Assembly (NCBI GenBank): GCA_029204225.1
Contig: CM055094.1
Location: 12,933,314-12,997,313 of the forward strand
DNA: 64,000 nucleotides
Reading direction: 5' to 3'
DNA from: Diphasiastrum complanatum
Taxonomy: Eukaryota; Streptophyta; Lycopodiopsida; Lycopodiales; Lycopodiaceae
Part shown: piece by piece, positions 51,701 to 58,500 of the stretch
Position numbering within the stretch: the stretch's first letter is position 1
How the letters are laid out: the number at the start of each line of letters is the position of its first letter
Translations under genes and position numbers: made by a program
Notes under the pieces: model-generated
Databases searched by the model: none
Told to the model about the DNA's origin: nothing
Seen by the model: the letters and a program-made list of their open reading frames with translations, nothing else

Positions 51701-52521
51701 AATCATTTTTTTTTTTTTGGAAATTTTTTTAGGCAATATGGGTATCAGATGAAAGCTCTGATTGAGAGCATTATGACTGTGTAGTTTGCTGACTGTTTTG
51801 GGTGCGAAGCACCAAAAAGTGTGTTTTCACTCAGGGAGTTGGAAGGCCAAATCATGAAGAGGCCTTACTGTCGGAGCCGGGGTCTACCGGCAGCCCCCGG
51901 ACCGTGCCTCTAGATAGTATATAGGGCTAAACATTAGATACAAGATTCATTGTATTCATTCTCTACTAATAGGTATTGCTTGGGCTATTCGTGGGAGATC
52001 TCTTGTCTATGCTTAGCCATTGTTCTTCATTTGATATCAACATCTGTGATTGTGTTCATAACATGGTATTAGAACACTTTTTTGAGCAGTTGAGAAGTGT
52101 TTTTGTTTTTGGATTTTTTAGTTTCTCTATTTGTTGTGTATTTTTTTTTTGCAGGATCTTCGTTTGGAGCAACTGCCATCCCCTCCATTTCTTGCACCCA
52201 TCTTGCTCAGCGCTTCTCTCTAATTTCCTCTCTCTCCCCACAGCATCTCCATCGCTGCCCAATTCCCTCTTCCCTTCCCTCTACCTTCCTTGCTATTCTC
52301 TCTCCAACCAGCGATCCGCTACTCTTTGTCCACCATCGCACCTCCACACTGTTCCCTGCCTCTATTTCGCCCTCATATCCTGCCCCTCGCTGGCCTTGAA
52401 CTCTGCGCCCTGATCTCTTTGCCTCCTCTACCCTCACTCCTGTTTCCTTTACCCCCGCTCTCCCTCCTGCCTCGCCCCTTGCTCCCGTGGCCAAATCTGC
52501 CTCCCTTCCCTCTCATCGCGC

Positions 52522-52572
<51 letters not shown>

Positions 52573-55500
52573 CTCCCATCCCTCCTGCTCCGCTCTCCTG
52601 CCCCGCTCACCTGCCCCATTGTCTCTTCCTACTCCGTCCTGCCGGCCCATCCTGGTATGCGCCATCTTAATGACCTACTACCAGGCTTGGCATTTGCAAG
52701 CTGCAATGCATGTCAAAGCGTAGTTTGCCTTTCAAAGAAAAGCAAAAATTTCAAAAGCATGTCATTTGAATGGCAAACTTGAAAATTGCATTTCCATTTG
52801 AAAGGCAACTTTAAAAAGTCAAATGTCATGCTAGTCTAAAAATTTTAAAATTTTATTGTAAAATATTACAAGAATATACGTATAAGTGGTTGAAAGGTTC
52901 ATACATATTTTAATTTGAATGGTACCTTTGCATATGATACATGTCATGTGAAAGGTTAAAAAGAAAAAAGCCCATCCGGGTGAAAAGTAGGGGTGCACGT
53001 CAATTTAAAAGCTTGCCTACTACCTATACCCCTTCCTGCCTGCCTGTGGCCCTCTGCCTCCTGATCTGCCCTGCGCCCTGCCGTTGGTGAACTGCCCACC
53101 AGCCCACTGGTGACCTGACCTGCCCCCCACAAGCTGCCCTCAACCCTGAGTGCCCTACACCTGCTGCCCTTCTTTTTCTGCTGACCGGATCTGCCTCTGA
53201 GCCCCGATCTGCCCAGTCCCTACTTGCCTAGCATACTCCCTTGTCCACCTGCCTGATTCCGAAGCTCCTGCTGCCTGCCGACTTTTCTCATCCTGCCCGA
53301 TCCATTCCGATCTTGTTTGTGTTTTTGTTTTCTTGTGATCTCGTTAAACAAAAATTTTCGTCATTTCCACCTTTGCTTGTTAAATTTTCAATTTTATACT
53401 TGATTCTCATTTGCCTTCTTAATTGTTTCGTGTCATTTCCGTTTTTCTTGTAGTTTCCATTTCTTTTTCGATCCTTTTAAAAAAAAAAAATATTCGTTTT
53501 CATTTGTGTTAGCTGTATGAACCCATTGTTTTTTTTATTCATTTCGATTTTGTTCTGTGATAGTGTTTTTGCATTTACGATCCATTTTTCTTGTTGTTTG
53601 TTATTTACGATCCGTTTAAAAAAAAAATAATAATAAAAAAAAAATACAAAAACAACGACAACAAAATAATGACACATTTCTCTTTTCCTAAGTATTTTGG
53701 CTTTTCTTCTACCTCCTGTGGCATTGTCAAATTCACCGATTGGGTGAATAATTTTGAGTATTATTTTTTCACTTATTCATGTTCAGATGTTCATGTTCTT
53801 TGTGGTTAGATGGCCATGCAAAAGTTTGGCTTTCCATCTATCGTTGCACTCATCCTCCTCTGATATGGGGCATATTTTTAGAAGATCTTCTGTTTGCTAC
53901 CACTCTTTCTGAGTCGCCTTATGTAGTTTTAAAGTTGGGGAGTGTTATGGACTCACCTAAGCTAACCCTAGTTACTAAGTTGCCCTAATTGGGATATCTT
54001 TAGGTACTGGGCCATTACCATTAAGGGCATGTCCTTATGGGACCCAAGTACCCTTAGTTGCCCTAATTTCTAGAAGGTTCCACTAAGGGCCTCTAGATAG
54101 TATATAGGGCTAGACATTAGATACAGGATTCATTGTATTCATTCTCTACTAATAGGTATTGCTTGGGCTCTTTGTGGGAGATCTCGTCTATGCTTAGCTA
54201 TTGCTTGTAGGGCTTTAGCCATTGTTCTTCATTTGATATCAACATCTGTGTCATGTGATTGTGTTCATAGCAATGAATAACCTCCTGGTCATCAATGTAA
54301 AGACGAGTGTGTCAGTGACATGTGACAACGTGCTTCATCACCTAGATCTCTTGCTCTTTATCCTGTAGTTCACCTGCTCAATAAAAAGAATTCGAACGAC
54401 AAGAAAGAAAACTTATCGTGCGCAGCGAAATAATCTATCTTCCTCTTTCTTCATGCATGACTACGTCTATCAATTTCGAACAAAACAATAGTGATTGAAA
54501 TCATGTTCGATCTTATAGTAGCTAACTTTGAAGTCATTAGTACTACAGTGATTATGTAGCCAAACATTTAAGCATTGAATTGTCAGACAAATAATCTGTC
54601 GCGAAGAATTACAGAAACGCATACATTCTGAGACAAACCTGAATGCAATAAAAGATAGTATTGATTAAGTATGAAACGAAACAGAAGTAAATGAGTACAA
54701 CAAGTTTGCGGATTGAAGCCGCGTACTCTAAGCTATTTTTGAGCGATTAAAATATAAGTCTGAATTAAGCGCAACTATTGATAAGCAGTAAGCGCAATGG
54801 CAATCTCTAATCAACTCTAAAGAACTGAGCTAGAATGACCAAGAGTGTTCAAGCTCGCAGGCTTGAGAGAAAGCTAACTATTCAATACTTAATCTCAGTT
54901 AAGATGTTGAAATATGAACAACTATCTATACTAAGCAATCAGGTCGTCAAATGCGGCTGCCAGTTGGCTAGAGTCTACTGGCATTCATCCAGTTCTTCTC
55001 AGAAGTTGCTTGCTGATAAGTGGTCACATTTGGTTGTAAACAGTGCGTCTGCAGAAATGAACGTGATTGTCACTCTGTAGAAATGAACGTAATTGTCATC
55101 AGGGAGAAAGCAAAAAACGCGACTTTTGTGAGAAATGCGACAGTCGCAAAATCTCATTTCCTGAATATTGGGGTAGCCCCACGCTTTGCCAAAGTCATTT
55201 CCTTAACATTTGAGGCACTTTGAAAAATGCGACATTGTATTTTTACGTGCAATTTTTGACAGTGTCGCTTTAAGAGAAAATTGACTGTAGCAAAAAGGCG
55301 ATAGTGTTGGGTTTTATAGCGAGAGAAAATCCTCGACACTGTTGTCAAACTCCGTGTATTTCTGCAAACTGTGTAAAAACACTTGTAATTCTGCAGACTG
55401 TGTAAAACACGGGAGAATCTGTAGAACTGGATAAACAGTTGGATGGAGATTAAAAACCGAAAGTTGATTAGTAGGAAGGAGAATAATCCAGCATAATCAT

Positions 55501-58500
55501 CATACCAAGTGCTCCATGGCAAGCTTGGGCTTGGGAGAGAGTGATATTATGCATCAAGGACGTGAGCCCCTGGACTATGGAAGTACTGGTGTTATGTTAT
55601 TAAGTGCATGGATCTCGAGGTATAGACCTTAGGAGGTATGGAAGTATTGGTGTTATATTATCAAGTGCATGGATCTCGAGGTATATGCTTGACAAGATGT
55701 AGGTGACCCAGATGTATTAATTAGTCAAGGCAAGTGGTGATGTGCATGGAAGAAAATAATGCCGAACTTTTGGGAAGTGGAACAAGTTCGTTAGAGAAGT
55801 TCACTGGGGTGGTTTAAGAAGCACGAACACTCTCTTCTTGCATGGAACCAGAGGGTGAGAAGCATGACTTGTTTTTGCGCAAGCGCAAATCTTGAACATA
55901 ATTACGCTGCATCTAGTGATGTGACAAACGAGACTCGTCGTCTTACCAACTGTTGCATAGAAAGTCTGGGCTTGAATTTGTTTAGGGGGCGAGCTGGCAG
56001 ATAAAAGAGAGTGAAGCGATGATATGCAATGAGGACGTGATCCCTTAGACTTGCATCATGGTTGTATCAAGAGGGTGGGAAACGTGGAAGCACTGGAGCG
56101 AGGTTTACAAGAGGTAGATCCAACCATGAGAAAAGGTATAGATCGGTGTTTGATGTTTATGTGTGGATAACTGCACGGGCTGGATCTTGCTCGGGTGTCA
56201 CAAGATAACATTCAAGAAAGTAATGGTCTGATAGTGTGGGGGGGGGGGGCTTTTGGAAGGTAATAAAGCAAGATTTGGGTCTGGGGAACCTAGAGTGTAG
56301 TCAATAATATTGTGTTTGTTATATTGTCTGATGTCACACGTAAAACTGCTGGAAGATTAGCAACATGATATTCCATTATAAATGACCTTTTCTATGCCCT
56401 CCTAAGTTCAAGCATGCACTCTTGATGTGACGTCATGGATCCTGAATGATTTGCAAACACAAGTAACAGATTCATGCTCATACGATTGCAGTGCATGTTT
56501 GACTAATCATAAGCTGATATGTGGCGGCATGTCATGCATGCATTGTTGTCCTGAACGGAAAGGACCTCACCTGTTTGCAATATTTTGGTGGTATATTCTT
56601 GACAGATTCACAAATAGAGCTGGATTTGTGTTTTTGGAGCAAAAATGGACGTCCAACGGTACATGCATAATGTAGATTTCTTTGTGCAACCTCAATTTGT
56701 TCAAATGTAGTGCAATCAAAATCTAACATGATAATTTACCTCTGTGGACCCCATAAACTGTTGGTTGTAATGTCTTTGTAAACGCAAGCCACTCTACTTA
56801 ACACCATCGAACTGACTGGATGTCGCTGTCTCAAAAAATTGAGCTGAATTGGAGGGGACTCGCACCATGTTCTCATGTGTCTCCGTGAAAAGTAATATAC
56901 TAAGTATCAAGGGTCGAACACTGTGCAATACTTTTTTGAGGCTCTTCTGCTCTCCAAAATTCAAAATTCTTTTGTGTAGGGGAAGCCGATGAAGGTATTA
57001 GGCTTTTCATCAGAGATGGTACCGGTGTTGTTGCATGACTATAAATAGCATGCTCTGTGCAAGTACTGGTAGCCAAATTTCAGCAGTCCAAGCACAGCGG
57101 ATGATAATTCAATGAAATTTTGCAGTGTGGTTGTTTGGAAGGGTGTACATTTGCTATGAATGTTCATGTAATCTTTTGGTGTTTATGATTGGAGTTTTTG
57201 TGCTCTTTTGACATGAGATCTTTATTGCTGGAATTTTGGAATGTGGGATGCAGTAATTAGTTACTTGAAACTTAACCAATCATGATTTGTTTTGTAGTTG
57301 GTTGCTGTGGAGGACATGTGGCAACAGGGCCTTTGTGCTAGCGCATACAAAGGGGGCTGGATAACCAAATATTGGGCCAACAATACCACTGGAATCATAT
57401 CTGTGATCTCTCTCTCTCCCCCCAAATACACCTATCATATACATGGCGATGTTTCCATAAAGTTATTTTGAAAAATTGTCCACATTTGTTTGCATATTTT
57501 CAAATGCTTTGTAAGTTTGGTAACATTATGGCATTCCAAAGTGATTCATGTTTTCATTTTATTGTCTGATTGTAATGGACAGTTTTAGAGGCAGTTGTTC
57601 GTTGCATGGTTTACAACTTTTTTTATGAATTGATTAGTGAATCATGTGAATGTTGTAATCCATAAAATCATGAAAAGATTCTGTGAGCCAATTAGGAAAG
57701 TTGTCAAGCTCAAGCTTCATTAAGTATGTAGGTGGAAATATCTAAGCATCTAGTCCATGTTATTGATGATGAAGTCTATATTGTTGCTCGGTAAACATTT
57801 GAACTCAAGATTGTTTGTTAATGGACTTTGTTTGCATAACTCAATTATGAATCTGCTCAGTCTATCACAATCTGATTGTTTGATTTGGTTTGTAGGTGGA
57901 GGATTTTACAGATCGTTCACAGAATTCCGCTCGAGCTGTCAGCAGAAAAGAGTTTGATCGTATCTATCATTGCTTTAAAACTTCTCTTGCAGTTATTCAA
58001 AAGCCATTGATCAATAAACATGATTCAGATGAGCTTATGGGTGTACTATTTGTCTCACATGTTACGCCAGGAAAACGGCGCTCGGAAGAGCGATTATTGT
58101 TTTCAAGAGAAAAGCAACAGAAGCTAGACCCTGCTGCCAGCAGATTGTTACAGCAACCTGCTGATTTAGATGATTTTCCTGAAAGAGCACGCATGACTAG
58201 TGTAAGTCGTGGGTCAATGCAGAGACAGGTTGAGCATATATCAATGTTGAGGCAGGAGCAACTGCATTATCAGCAACCTCCAGTACCTTATATTACAAAC
58301 CATTTACAAAGCTTCTCATTGCAGGGTCAAGCTTTTCATGTCCCTCATTACCTGAAACCACAACATGTGGTTTTAGTACCCAGTGGCATAGAGCAGTTAC
58401 CTGACAGGTCATACGTACCTGCTGCAGTGGGCCCTCAGATTGGATTTCCAAGCAACGAGTATGCTCTTTCACAGAAAGTGTTTGTGCCTGAGCATGTAGA

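Larger units (their letters stand above)
51514..54272 (+). mobile_element. Complete non-autonomous LTR retrotransposon in intron 7
   Basis: Two LTRs (51514-52063 and 53943-54272) both start TGTTATGGACTCACCTAAGC and end in CATAACA or CATAGCA. A 5-bp target duplication ATGAA is at 51509-51513 and 54273-54277. The primer site TGGTATTAGAAC follows the left LTR and a purine-rich AAAGTTGGGGAG precedes the right one. The 1.88-kb interior encodes no gag, protease, RT or integrase, so it must have depended on another element. Confidence 0.93.
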
